Shown in pieces: positions 15,042 to 22,926 of a stretch of DNA of 32,757 bases. The notes beneath the pieces are model-generated. The model had not been told where the DNA came from. It did no database searches and saw nothing but the letters and a program-made list of their open reading frames with translations. This DNA comes from an uncultured Clostridium sp. (GTDB lineage: Bacteria; Bacillota; Clostridia; Lachnospirales; Lachnospiraceae): positions 1 through 32,757 of the forward strand of contig URFM01000041.1 in assembly GCA_900547035.1 (NCBI GenBank). The letters are read 5' to 3'. The position numbers were made by a program, and so were the translations under genes. How positions within the stretch are numbered: position 1 is the first letter of the stretch; each line of letters opens with the position of its first letter.

Positions 15042-16313
15042 TCAGGGCATTAAAAGTTTCTGACCAGCGTAAATGCTGTTTTCACTCTCCAATCCATTAA
15101 TCGAGCAGATCTCCTCCAGATGGTCCAGATTCCCGTAAACCTGAAAACAGATGCCGTAAAGCGTCTCTCCGGGAGCCACCTGATAAATATGATAATTCGT
15201 ATCAGCCGCAGCCGCCTCTTTGCTCTGCCGGTCTTCTTTCTGTTCTTCCTGCGCGGGTACGGCCCCGCCGCTCTCCGGCTCCGCGTTTTTAGTTTCCTCC
15301 GCTGTGGAGGGCTTTACTGGCGACATGGTTTCCGGAACGACATAGGAGCCGCTCTCGCCCTGTACATTTGCCGCTGCAGCTGCCTCCGCGGCTCCTTCTG
15401 TCTCGTTCTCGGTCCGGGCACTCTGAATCGGGCTGATATTTCCCTCCGCCTCTTCGATCAAGTAATCCGGCTCTTCCGCTGTGGTAAAGCCCTTGCCGGA
15501 AGAATCAGGAATCGTTTCCTCCATCATCGTCCCTCCAGGCAAAACCGAGGCAATCACACTCTCCATCTGCTGCATTTTCTGAAAGTTATTGAACATGGCT
15601 ACTCCTCCGGCCAGAACCGTAACCGTCAGAACCCCGCACAGTCCGGTCAGCAGATGTACGGTACCCCGTTCATGAACCGCCTCATTTTTCCTCTCGTCCA
15701 TCCGCTTTTTAAAGTCGCGGATCACCCGGTCATCTCCTGAGGTTTCCACACGGCGCGCATCCTTTCGCAGGACCATATAGTCCTGCATCATCTGATTGCG
15801 CTCATAAAAAATGCTGTACCCCTTTAATTGATAAAATCCATCTGGCGAAGTTATGTAAATAGCCTCTTCTCCTTCCAGTCCGCTGTTCAAATACATCAGC
15901 TGATTCTTTCCGGAAAAATACTGTCCATGAAGTTTCCAGTAATTCAGAGGACTTAAATTGCAGCCCGCATCTCCGCAAATAAACCAGCCCTGAACTGTCC
16001 GTTTGGGAAAAATCTGCTCTATATCCTGGTAAGCCTTTTTCCAGGCTTCCTCTGTAAAGACCACTGCTTCTCCTTCCGCAGACACTCCCTCCATCTCCAG
16101 AGCGCCGTCCACAAACACATATGGCGTCTCTCCGCGCATCTCCACATTTCCAAGCAGAAGACCTACCCTCAAATCCGTCCCGCCCCAGGGCTTCAGACGT
16201 TTCAGGTAGGTATTTACATAATCTTCCACATATAACTTTAAGATCGGATCCCTCTCCCCAATCTGCCGTATATTTTTCGGCAGTCTTGGATAGGGCTCGT
16301 ACAATTCTCCCAT
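15042..16313 (-). CDS. Membrane LysM protein with degenerate JAB/MPN-like N-terminal domain
   Basis: A 423-residue protein in three parts. Residues 20-185 look like a JAB/MPN fold: a strand RVGLLLGNVE, YVFVDGALE, and the segment QGWFICGDAGCNLSPLNYW (108-126). That last segment lines up with the GWYHSHPGxG..S..D zinc motif, but the His residues are gone, so it would be an inactive MPN-type domain. This assignment is inference. A membrane helix at about 219-241 follows, then an acidic Ala/Glu-rich linker of 130 residues. The C-terminus (373-423, YQVAPGETLYGICFQVYG to AGQKLLMP) is a clear LysM peptidoglycan-binding domain. The MPN part would be cytoplasmic and the LysM outside. It lies 67 bp after yyaC, suggesting a sporulation or wall-related link. 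Confidence 0.75.
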   Translation of the reverse strand: MGELYEPYPRLPKNIRQIGERDPILKLYVEDYVNTYLKRLKPWGGTDLRVGLLLGNVEMRGETPYVFVDGALEMEGVSAEGEAVVFTEEAWKKAYQDIEQIFPKRTVQGWFICGDAGCNLSPLNYWKLHGQYFSGKNQLMYLNSGLEGEEAIYITSPDGFYQLKGYSIFYERNQMMQDYMVLRKDARRVETSGDDRVIRDFKKRMDERKNEAVHERGTVHLLTGLCGVLTVTVLAGGVAMFNNFQKMQQMESVIASVLPGGTMMEETIPDSSGKGFTTAEEPDYLIEEAEGNISPIQSARTENETEGAAEAAAAANVQGESGSYVVPETMSPVKPSTAEETKNAEPESGGAVPAQEEQKEDRQSKEAAAADTNYHIYQVAPGETLYGICFQVYGNLDHLEEICSINGLESENSIYAGQKLLMP

Positions 16314-16380
16314 AGAATCACCCCGCTGTAGTCTAGTCTTTTATCACAAAAACTTTACCACACCGGAAACGAAAAATTTG

Positions 16381-16980
16381 TCAAAAACTGACAGCCTTGT
16401 CCCAAAATCCTTCGACAAGAAAAATGCTCTCGCAGATACAGTCCGCTATCTGCATCACCATGGACAGACGCACGCTTTGAAGCGTCACCGGGTCTAAGCT
16501 GGAACAGCCCCCCACAATTCCCGTAATAGAAATATCTCCTACCGCCTCCAGCTCCTTGCTTACTCCCAGACCGGGCTTTAGGGCCCCTCTGCCAATGGTG
16601 GCATATCCCACATGATCCTTTCTTCCCACCGAGGCATCAATAGCAACCACCACATAGTTTGAATAATACATCCGAATATAGTTGGCGTACATTTCCAGAT
16701 TCATGGCGTGAACCGGACGGTCCAGGGTTCCGATGACTGCCGCCCCCTTTAGCCTGCGCCGCCTCAGCTTATGACCAATTAAGGGACCCAGGCTGTCCCC
16801 CGTAGACCGGTCCGTGCCAATACACAAAAAGATCACACCTGCCTTCTTATTCCTTCTCTTCTCCTCTGCAATCAGCTCATAAAGTCTCATGGCAAATACC
16901 TCTGCCTGAAACCCCTTTCTGGTGTCAAAATAGTCAATATCCTCATACCTCTGAGTGTTTAGCTGCTTCCACAATTTCAT
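16381..16980 (-). CDS. yyaC: YyaC-type sporulation protein (DUF1256, GPR-like fold)
   Basis: Residues VIFLCIGTDRSTGDSLGPLIG, IDASVGRKDHVGYATIG and SITGIVGGCSSLDPVTLQ are characteristic of YyaC/DUF1256, which shares a fold with the germination protease GPR and is found in spore formers. It may be a peptidase, but its role is not established. The frame extends upstream to an ATG at 17058 (225 residues). I prefer the ATG at 16980 (199 residues, near B. subtilis YyaC length) because a promoter-like AT-rich TATACT lies at 17032-17027, inside the longer version. Neither start has a strong ribosome binding site. Its presence is the best evidence for sporulation. It begins the series yyaC, LysM protein, DUF5711, glcK. 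Confidence 0.8.
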   Translation of the reverse strand: MKLWKQLNTQRYEDIDYFDTRKGFQAEVFAMRLYELIAEEKRRNKKAGVIFLCIGTDRSTGDSLGPLIGHKLRRRRLKGAAVIGTLDRPVHAMNLEMYANYIRMYYSNYVVVAIDASVGRKDHVGYATIGRGALKPGLGVSKELEAVGDISITGIVGGCSSLDPVTLQSVRLSMVMQIADCICESIFLVEGFWDKAVSF

Positions 16981-17026
16981 AGTCCTGCAATCCACCTGAT
17001 GTTCATTTCCCCATCCCTTTTTTCCT

Positions 17027-17055
17027 AGTATAGGTTCTTGTCCTGGAAAATATTC
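17027..17055 (-). promoter_or_regulatory. Possible sporulation-type promoter of yyaC
   Basis: On the minus strand GAATATT (17055-17049) matches the sigma-E -35 pattern KMATATT. After 16 bp, TATACTAG shares the ATAC core of the sigma-E -10 pattern. Spacing is slightly long. It could equally be a weak sigma-A -10 box. Confidence 0.3.
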
Positions 17056-17085
17056 CATCAGAAAGAAGAGTTTTTTCCGCCATAC

Positions 17086-17115
17086 AAAAAAGAGACTGCC
17101 CCATGTGCAGTCCCT
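17086..17115 (-). terminator. Intrinsic terminator after the cupin gene
   Basis: On the minus strand a 9-bp stem AGGGACTGC/GCAGTCTCT (one G-T pair, 7-nt loop) is followed directly by a run of T. It lies about 40 bp past the cupin stop and closes the nucleotidyltransferase-cupin unit. Confidence 0.8.
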
Positions 17116-17155
17116 TTCTGCTTTTTGGTTCCCGTCAGCTTAAACACCGCGCCTT

Positions 17156-17506
17156 CTACTCATACAAAATCAACGCAACCATCTGGACCGGCTCATCCCC
17201 GATACATTCCAGTCCGTGTCCCTGACCAGGAGCGCAGTAGGTCACATCACCCGGTCCCACTTCTGTAATGGCCCCATTGTCATTGTACCGTCCCTTGCCG
17301 CTTAAAATGTAGTAGGTTTCTCCATCCCCCTGGTGAACATGGTATCCGATAGCAGAGCCAGGGAAAATCGTAGTCTGCGCGAATACCCGGCCCTTGCCAT
17401 GCATCTCCTCCGGTCCGTTGAGAATGCTGGCCATCTGAATCTCTCCGGTCCCGTTAAATGGGGCCGGTTTTCTTTCTACCTGTTTTTCACTGCTTTTGCG
17501 AATCAT
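17156..17506 (-). CDS. Small cupin-domain protein
   Basis: A protein of 116 residues made of one cupin barrel. Motif 1 is GYHVHQGDGETYYILSGKG (His, His, Glu metal ligands) and motif 2 is PGDVTYCAPGQGHGLE (His ligand), so a bound divalent metal is expected. Single-domain cupins of this sort may be isomerases, dioxygenases or sugar-binding proteins; no activity can be assigned. It follows the nucleotidyltransferase gene by 40 bp and precedes a clear terminator, so a role in the same sugar pathway (for instance as an epimerase or isomerase) is possible but speculative. AGGAGGG lies 6 nt before the ATG and sets the start. Confidence 0.85.
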   Translation of the reverse strand: MIRKSSEKQVERKPAPFNGTGEIQMASILNGPEEMHGKGRVFAQTTIFPGSAIGYHVHQGDGETYYILSGKGRYNDNGAITEVGPGDVTYCAPGQGHGLECIGDEPVQMVALILYE

Positions 17507-17546
17507 TGCAATCCCTCCTCCAGTTCACTGCCCTTATGCTGTCCTC

Positions 17547-18470
17547 TTAATCAAAAAGTTTTTCCTTATATACCCCCTGGCGAATCAGCTCACGAATGGC
17601 GTCCACCACCGCCTGCTTATCCTCCTGGTAGGTTACGCCAAACCATTTATCCGGCGTATGAAGCACCTTTACCTTTGCCTTTCCGCTCTGTACCAGCTGG
17701 TCGATAATTTTCGGCAGCAGGTACTCCGCCTTAATATCTCCTTCCGGAACCTGGTCCAGGAATTTCGGGAATCCCTGCTCCAGCTCCTCCAGAAAGCTCT
17801 CAGGAAGTCCCCACATATTCATGGATACCGGCTGGCCTGGGTCAAGGGTCACGGGATTTCCCGCCTCGTCCTTCGCCTCAAGTCCCTGGTCGGTCATGCG
17901 GATTTCATAGGTCTCTGTCACGTTTTCCAGGACATTATCCTCGCTAACCCGGCACACGCCCCGGGTCACCGCTCCATTGTCGCTCAGGGTGTTGGCCAGG
18001 ACGAAAGCGCCCATGCAGATGTCGTACAGATCCCCATCCTCTTTCATCTCCTGAACCATATAATCATGAATCTGACGGAAGCCCTCCTTACCGTAATAGT
18101 CGTCGGCATTGATTACCAAAAAAGGCCCTTTTACCAGCCCTTTGATCGTCAGCACAGCCTGACCGGTACCCCAGGGTTTTTTTCTGCCCTCCGGAACCTG
18201 ATACCCATCCGGAAGGTCATCCAGCTCCTGATACGCGTACTCCACCGGAGCCAGCTTCTCAATCCGGTTGCCGATAATCTCCTTAAAATCTTTCTCCAAA
18301 TCCTTGCGGATGATAAAAATAATCTTATTAAAACCTGCCTCCAATGCATCATGAATGGAATAGTCCATGATAATCTCTCCGCCCGGTCCTACCGGCGCCA
18401 GCTGCTTAATTCCTCCCCCAAAACGGCTTCCGATGCCAGCCGCCATAATTACCAGTGTGGTTTCCTTCAT
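17547..18470 (-). CDS. NDP-sugar pyrophosphorylase-like nucleotidyltransferase
   Basis: A protein of 307 residues. The N-terminus TTLVIMAAGIGSRFGGGIKQL is a variant of the nucleotidyltransferase signature (GxGxR...K) that binds the NTP. PWGTGQAVL contacts the nucleobase, and VINADDYYG carries the metal-binding Asp. It should join a sugar 1-phosphate to an NTP, making an activated sugar for glycan synthesis. GalU and RmlA are distant relatives, and the sugar is unknown. There is no left-handed beta-helix C-terminus, so it has no acyltransferase fusion. In-frame codons upstream are not used: the ATG at 18470 begins the family signature, GGGAGG lies 11 nt before it, and a promoter lies within the would-be extension. 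Confidence 0.85.
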   Translation of the reverse strand: MKETTLVIMAAGIGSRFGGGIKQLAPVGPGGEIIMDYSIHDALEAGFNKIIFIIRKDLEKDFKEIIGNRIEKLAPVEYAYQELDDLPDGYQVPEGRKKPWGTGQAVLTIKGLVKGPFLVINADDYYGKEGFRQIHDYMVQEMKEDGDLYDICMGAFVLANTLSDNGAVTRGVCRVSEDNVLENVTETYEIRMTDQGLEAKDEAGNPVTLDPGQPVSMNMWGLPESFLEELEQGFPKFLDQVPEGDIKAEYLLPKIIDQLVQSGKAKVKVLHTPDKWFGVTYQEDKQAVVDAIRELIRQGVYKEKLFD

Positions 18471-18570
18471 TTTCCACAATACCTCCCGTTTGATTTTGTT
18501 CCGTTTCCATGGTCTGCCCGCTTTCTCGAACACTTTCTCAGGCCAGTCAGAAACCTCGCTAAGTGTCCAT

Positions 18571-18599
18571 AGTATATCACAAAACCGCTCCTGTTGTAA
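18571..18599 (-). promoter_or_regulatory. Sigma-A promoter of the nucleotidyltransferase gene
   Basis: On the minus strand TTACAA (18599-18594) and TATACT (18576-18571) have 17-bp spacing, just after the M20 peptidase stop. The roughly 95-nt leader begins with an 8-bp stem (GGACACTT with AAGTGTTC, one G-T pair) enclosing a 25-nt loop. Confidence 0.65.
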
Positions 18600-18603
18600 A
18601 GCT

Positions 18604-19902
18604 TCAAGCCTCCCCGAAGGCCGTCTCAAGAGCCAGGATTTCCAACACCCTCTGGCATCGATCCACATCCTCGTAATCCACGTATTCATTGGGCTTGTGG
18701 GCCATTTCCAAATTGCCCGGACCATAAGACATGCAGTTGTGATTCTCCAGCTTTCCAGCAATTACCGCCGTGTCCGTATAGCCGTTAAAAAATCCCACCG
18801 CAGCCTCCTCTCCCGTAGCCTTCCGACAAGCCTGTTTCAGCGCCTTCAGCAGGGCGGACTTATCGTCCCGCTCAATGTAGGGCCGGTCCCCGGTAATCAC
18901 ATAGCTTCCTCTTGTTCCCGGCACCTGATCTCCGGCAACGCGGATGGCTTCCTCCACAATGCCTTTGGCCTTCTCCGTATCAGTTGGAGGCGTCAGACGC
19001 ATATCAATCCACACCTTGCAGGAATCCGGCACCACATAGGGGCGGTATCCTCCCTCGATCTGCCCGAAAGTAACGGTAGAGCGCCCCAGTTCATGGTGGA
19101 CCGGGCAGCGGGAAATGCTCCTTCGGATATGACACACCGCCTCCGACATAGCAGCCACCGCGTCCGCCCCCTTCCAGGGAGTGCTGGCGTGAGCAGTCGC
19201 CCCCTCTATGGTCAGCTCAAACCAGGTCCTGCCCTTGTGGGCCACCTGAATCTGCCCGTCCGTGGGCTCCGTATCAAGAATCCAGTCCTGGGTACTGACC
19301 CATCCGCTTTTGATAGCTTTTTCAACACCCCGCATAAAATCTTCCTCATCCACCGATCCGATCAATGTAATGGAACGCCCAGGCCACCTTCCGGTTTCTC
19401 CGATTCTCCTAAGCACAGAAGAGAAAGCCGTTAACGCACAGGCCAACCCGGACTTCATATCACAGGCCCCTCTTCCGTACATCCGTTTTCCCTCTACCAC
19501 AGCCCCCAGAGGAGGGCGGTTCTCATCCCATCCTTCCCCCAGTGTAACCGTGTCCATGTGGCAAATGAAAATCAACCCAGGCCCGGGAAAGGTTCCGGAA
19601 ATTCTTGCCATCAGATTGCTTCTTCCGGGCAGCACCTCCTCCATTTTCAACTCAAGGCAGCGGTCATATACGCCTCCGGATGGTTCGGAAGAGCTCGATT
19701 GGGAAGAATCTCCTTTCTCCTCTTCCAACCTGGAATATTCCTCTTTTACAGGAATGTTCCATTTCTCCGCCTGCCTGCGAATCCATTCCTTCAGCCACTG
19801 TCCAATAACGCCTTCATACGCTCCCGGGTCAGAGCTGTCGATCTGAACCAGCTGTCTGGCTAGGGACCAGGCTGCGCAGGTATTTTCTTCATTTGCACCC
19901 AC
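18604..19902 (-). CDS. M20-family metallopeptidase/deacylase (ArgE/DapE-like)
   Basis: A 432-residue di-zinc hydrolase. Metal ligands and catalytic residues are visible: H115 and D117 in ICHMDTV, D148 in RGACDMKSG, the general base and ligand pair E186/E187 in SVDEED, and a late His in MAHKPNEYVD. The dimerisation domain lies between about 215 and 335 (FELTIEGATAHASTP). Relatives remove acyl groups or dipeptides; the substrate is unknown. A Ser/Glu-rich insert at about 60-80 is unusual. Translation starts at GTG (19902) with GGAGG 10 nt upstream. It lies downstream of the terminator of the nucleoside locus and has its own expression, although I see no clear promoter. Confidence 0.85.
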   Translation of the reverse strand: MGANEENTCAAWSLARQLVQIDSSDPGAYEGVIGQWLKEWIRRQAEKWNIPVKEEYSRLEEEKGDSSQSSSSEPSGGVYDRCLELKMEEVLPGRSNLMARISGTFPGPGLIFICHMDTVTLGEGWDENRPPLGAVVEGKRMYGRGACDMKSGLACALTAFSSVLRRIGETGRWPGRSITLIGSVDEEDFMRGVEKAIKSGWVSTQDWILDTEPTDGQIQVAHKGRTWFELTIEGATAHASTPWKGADAVAAMSEAVCHIRRSISRCPVHHELGRSTVTFGQIEGGYRPYVVPDSCKVWIDMRLTPPTDTEKAKGIVEEAIRVAGDQVPGTRGSYVITGDRPYIERDDKSALLKALKQACRKATGEEAAVGFFNGYTDTAVIAGKLENHNCMSYGPGNLEMAHKPNEYVDYEDVDRCQRVLEILALETAFGEA

Positions 19903-19950
19903 TTTTTCTCAACCTCCTGCTTGCTTTTAGCTTCTTTCCACAGTTATTTC

Positions 19951-20032
19951 TAAAAGAGGCGAAGCCCCTTTCAAAAGAAGCTCCGCCTGCCCTTCCCATT
20001 TTGCTATGCCATATTAAATATCAGCAAAATGG
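19951..20032 (-). terminator. Terminator of the nucleoside operon (two hairpins)
   Basis: After the lipoprotein stop, the minus strand has a first 10-bp stem (CCATTTTGCT/AGCAAAATGG, 20032-19996). A second stem, GGCGGAGC/GCTTCGCC (19987-19958), follows and leads into TCTTTTA. The second is the likely intrinsic terminator; the first may protect the mRNA 3' end. Confidence 0.7.
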
Positions 20033-20047
20033 ATTTCTTCTTAAATT

Positions 20048-21220
20048 TTACTGGCAGTTTTCATCGATAAATGCCTTGATCTCATCCTGCTCTCTTCCAA
20101 TCGCACTGTTTACAGTTACGGAACCGTCAGCGATTCCGGCCTTAGCCTCTTCCAGAGCAGCTTTGCCCTCATCGGTTAAAGCAGCATCCAGAGCATCGCC
20201 CTCAACGATTCCTACGGCGCCGTCAGCCAGTCCAACGATCTCATACTCTCCAAAGGGAAGGGTTCCCTCATCCAGGTACTGGCCGATTACATTGTAGATG
20301 GCGTTTCCTACTTCCTTGATTACGGAAGTCGCAAAGCGCTCCTGAATGTTCGCATCTTCCGCATACAGAAGGGACTGATCACTGTCTACGCCCAGAACGT
20401 ATTTTCCGGTCTCACCAGCAGCGGTATGAACACCATTTCCGGAACCGCCGGCGCAGGCAAAGATCACGGAAGCTCCCGCGTCGTTATACTGAGTCATAGC
20501 CTGAGTTCTTGCCGTATCCGGATCATTCCAGCCGCCTACATAGTTGTAGACAATCTGTACATCAGGATTGTAGGCCTTCGCGCCCTGAATGTATCCCCAG
20601 AAATATTCCTGAATCGGCAGGGACTCGTCCATTCCTCCAACAAAGCCGATTACATTGTTCTCCTGAGAGGCAATGTCAGCAGCAACGATTCCGCCCAGGT
20701 AAGCTGCCTGGCTGGTAGCGAAATCAATTCCGTACACGTTGTTGTTGGTACACTGAGACAGAATATCCTCACTGATAATGGTAAATGCAATATCCGGATA
20801 CTCGTTGGCAACAGTTACTACGTTATCCTTAAAATCAGAAGCAGTGATAATCAGATCCGCTCCGGCGTCAGCTCCCTCATACATAGCCTGAAGGTTTGCC
20901 TGAACATCTGCGGTGGTCTCGATTACATGTACGTTGGCGCGGTCCGCATAATCCTCTACGGCGCGGTCTCCACCCTCTGCCATGCTGTCCCAGTAAGACA
21001 GATCGCCTCTGTCGCGGATAAATACATAAATTTCCTTCTTCTCGCCGTCATCTGCAGCAGCCTCGCCGTCCCCGGCAGCTTCCGTATCAGCGGCTTCTGC
21101 TCCGTCATCCGCAGCAGCCTCTGTCGCGGCCTCCTCGCTGGATCCGCCACAAGCGGTTACCATTCCAGCTGCCATTACGGCTGCCAGTCCAAACGCTGCC
21201 ACTCTCTTCCAGTTTTTCAT
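20048..21220 (-). CDS. BMP-family nucleoside-binding lipoprotein of an ABC importer
   Basis: A protein of 390 residues. A lipoprotein signal peptide (MKNWKRVAAFGLAAVMAAGM) ends in a lipobox with the acylated Cys in VTACGG, followed by an acidic Ala/Glu/Asp-rich linker to about 65. The rest is a BMP/PnrA-type periplasmic-binding fold (DGEKKEIYVFIRDRGDLSYW, GFVGGMDESLPIQEYFWGY, FACAGGSGNGV, VLGVDSDQS). PnrA and NupN relatives bind purine nucleosides. It is the outer-face receptor for the permeases and ATPase encoded upstream. The ATG at 21220 has GGAGG 9 nt before it; a TTG just upstream is a weaker choice. It is last in the operon, behind a structured intercistronic segment that may raise its dosage relative to the transporter core. 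Confidence 0.9.
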   Translation of the reverse strand: MKNWKRVAAFGLAAVMAAGMVTACGGSSEEAATEAAADDGAEAADTEAAGDGEAAADDGEKKEIYVFIRDRGDLSYWDSMAEGGDRAVEDYADRANVHVIETTADVQANLQAMYEGADAGADLIITASDFKDNVVTVANEYPDIAFTIISEDILSQCTNNNVYGIDFATSQAAYLGGIVAADIASQENNVIGFVGGMDESLPIQEYFWGYIQGAKAYNPDVQIVYNYVGGWNDPDTARTQAMTQYNDAGASVIFACAGGSGNGVHTAAGETGKYVLGVDSDQSLLYAEDANIQERFATSVIKEVGNAIYNVIGQYLDEGTLPFGEYEIVGLADGAVGIVEGDALDAALTDEGKAALEEAKAGIADGSVTVNSAIGREQDEIKAFIDENCQ

Positions 21221-21251
21221 CAATACGTTCCTCCTTATATTTAATTTACTT

Positions 21252-21308
21252 GTTCGGGGCTAGGATGTCCCAAACAGTTTGCTTAAAGCAATCCGGGAGA
21301 TCCCGAAC
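21252..21308 (-). other. Intercistronic stem-loop before the lipoprotein gene
   Basis: GTTCGGG and CCCGAAC arms (21308-21302 and 21258-21252) enclose an inner TTGCTT/AAGCAA hairpin. There is no U-tract. Structures here commonly mark mRNA processing or stabilisation, which would fit higher expression of the binding protein. Confidence 0.45.
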
Positions 21309-21314
21309 CGCCAG

Positions 21315-21896
21315 TTACTGCTTTTCTTTCTCCACTTCTTCCTTACACATCTCGTAAAGCTTCTGCCGGTAAGAATCATCATACTGATCCCAGAGAGGCT
21401 CTACCTTGCTTGCTTCATCCAGGAAATAAAATACGTCTCTGCCCATAGCTCTTCCCTTCATGGTATGCATGTCAACAGCATACTCCGGGATCTCAGGTAC
21501 ATAGCCGTTCTGGAACTCCTTCATGATGATATTCTTAATGTGGTCTGTAGAGCGTTCCTTCTGGCATCTGCACAGATAACGGATCGCGTGCATAAAGAAG
21601 ATGGGACGGTCTCCATCCATATAAGGGTATTCTTTGTGAAGATCGTACATGGTTTTTACGAAAATAGGAGCCTGCGTATCGCCAAAGCCTACATCCTCTA
21701 CGGAGATTACCAGCAGACGGTTCCACATTTTCTCTTCGTGGAAAGTGGAAGTAATGTACAGCTCATAAGCCATGCGAAGAGCCAGATCCTCCTTAGCCCG
21801 GCGGATGCATTTCTGCAGAGCGGAAATCACCAGATCCGCTTCCAGACCGTTCTTTGTTTTTGTGTTTGACCATGGATCATAATATTCCTGGGCCAT
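21315..21896 (-). CDS. Small protein resembling the RarA/MgsA C-terminal domain, without ATPase
   Basis: A 193-residue protein. Helical segments ADLVISALQKCIRRAKEDLAL and MWNRLLVISVEDVGFGDTQA resemble the C-terminal region of RarA/MgsA clamp-loader-like ATPases, where a phrase like RRLLVIASEDIGLADP occurs. No Walker A or B motif is present and the length equals only that C-terminal part. RarA acts at stalled replication forks, but a nucleoside operon is an odd place for such a function, so this stand-alone form may have been repurposed. Function unknown. The start has AAGGAGG 7 nt upstream. It sits between permease 2 and the lipoprotein, all on the same strand. Confidence 0.6.
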   Translation of the reverse strand: MAQEYYDPWSNTKTKNGLEADLVISALQKCIRRAKEDLALRMAYELYITSTFHEEKMWNRLLVISVEDVGFGDTQAPIFVKTMYDLHKEYPYMDGDRPIFFMHAIRYLCRCQKERSTDHIKNIIMKEFQNGYVPEIPEYAVDMHTMKGRAMGRDVFYFLDEASKVEPLWDQYDDSYRQKLYEMCKEEVEKEKQ

Positions 21897-21939
21897 TTTG
21901 TATCCTCCTTTTTTATAAAACAATTTTTTATGTGACAGT

Positions 21940-21960
21940 CCGGGCAGACTGGCTGCCCGG
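21940..21960 (-). other. Intercistronic hairpin downstream of permease 2
   Basis: CCGGGCAG and CTGCCCGG form a perfect 8-bp stem around a 5-nt loop between permease 2 and the RarA-C-like gene. No U-tract follows directly, so read-through is expected. Confidence 0.5.
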
Positions 21961-21984
21961 GCCATTACGGACAAATTTCGGCGC

Positions 21985-22926
21985 TTAGGCCGCCTGGCTT
22001 AAGCTCGCCAGACGTTCCTTCCGCTTTGCGATCATTCCACGGATCGCCTGGATAATCACCAGAACCACAATGATGAAAAGGTAGGGGAAGGCGTCAATCA
22101 GTTTCAAATCCATCTGGCTGTAAAGCTGCAGATACACGGTAATGGTATCAGAAAATCCATACAGCAGGGAACTTAAACAGCCGATAATCGGATTACCCTG
22201 GCTCATCGCATCCATTGCCAGAGCCATATATCCTCTTCCTGCCACCATACCGGTGGTAAAGGACTTTAAGGCGCCCATGGAAAGGTACATGCCTCCAAAG
22301 GAGCAGGCCACGCCGCAGATAGCCAGCGCTACGAACTGATGGAACAAAACGTTGATTCCTGCTGCCTTTGCAGCTGCGGGGTTCTCGCCTACCGCCCGAA
22401 TATTGATGCCCAGTTTTGTCTTATAGAGCATCCAGGAGGTAAGAGCCACAATCACCCAGCCGATGTAGGTTACCATATTTTGGCCGGAAAGGATCGTTCC
22501 AATCACAGGAATGTTCTGTAGTCCCGGAATATTAATCACAGGGAATGTCAAGCTGGTAAGAGCGCTGGAATTAGCCTTGCTTCCGGTCAGCATTACCAGC
22601 ACAAACACGGTTCCGCCGGTTCCGATCAGGTTCACAGCCACACCGCAGGCGTTCATGGCGCCTTTCATAATCAGCGCAAAATATCCGAATACAAAGGAAA
22701 TAAAGACTCCCATCAGCACCGCTACCATGCAGCCCACCCAAAGGTTTTGGGAGTAGGCGCTGGCGATTACGCCGGTTAAAGCGCAGATCAGCATCGTGCC
22801 TTCAATCGCAAGGTTAAAAATACCGGACTTAGTCATTATATTGGCTGCCAGCGTTGCCATCATTACAGGGGTTGTACTTGCCAGCACCGTCTTCCAGAAC
22901 GTGGGAGACATAAAGAATTCCATCAT
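21985..22926 (-). CDS. Nucleoside ABC importer permease 2 (NupQ/BmpD-like)
   Basis: A 313-residue integral membrane protein with eight or more hydrophobic segments. Conserved loops such as LAANIMTKSGIFNLAIEGTM near the N-terminus and RAVGENPAAAKAAGINV in the middle (the EAA-like ATPase contact) mark the branched-chain/RbsC-like permease family, in the branch that pairs with BMP lipoproteins. It forms half of the membrane channel. Its ATG overlaps the stop of permease 1 by 4 nt (ATGA at 22926-22923), indicating translational coupling and matched amounts. Confidence 0.9.
   Translation of the reverse strand: MMEFFMSPTFWKTVLASTTPVMMATLAANIMTKSGIFNLAIEGTMLICALTGVIASAYSQNLWVGCMVAVLMGVFISFVFGYFALIMKGAMNACGVAVNLIGTGGTVFVLVMLTGSKANSSALTSLTFPVINIPGLQNIPVIGTILSGQNMVTYIGWVIVALTSWMLYKTKLGINIRAVGENPAAAKAAGINVLFHQFVALAICGVACSFGGMYLSMGALKSFTTGMVAGRGYMALAMDAMSQGNPIIGCLSSLLYGFSDTITVYLQLYSQMDLKLIDAFPYLFIIVVLVIIQAIRGMIAKRKERLASLSQAA

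Noticed and set aside
17496..18572. A long plus-strand frame of 358 codons opposite the nucleotidyltransferase
   Set aside because: The minus strand carries an unmistakable nucleotidyltransferase with promoter and ribosome binding site; the plus frame has no recognisable motifs and is a shadow.
20048..21220. General sugar-binding lipoprotein
   Set aside because: The fold markers and the paired permeases fit the BMP/PnrA nucleoside class better than sugar-binding proteins.
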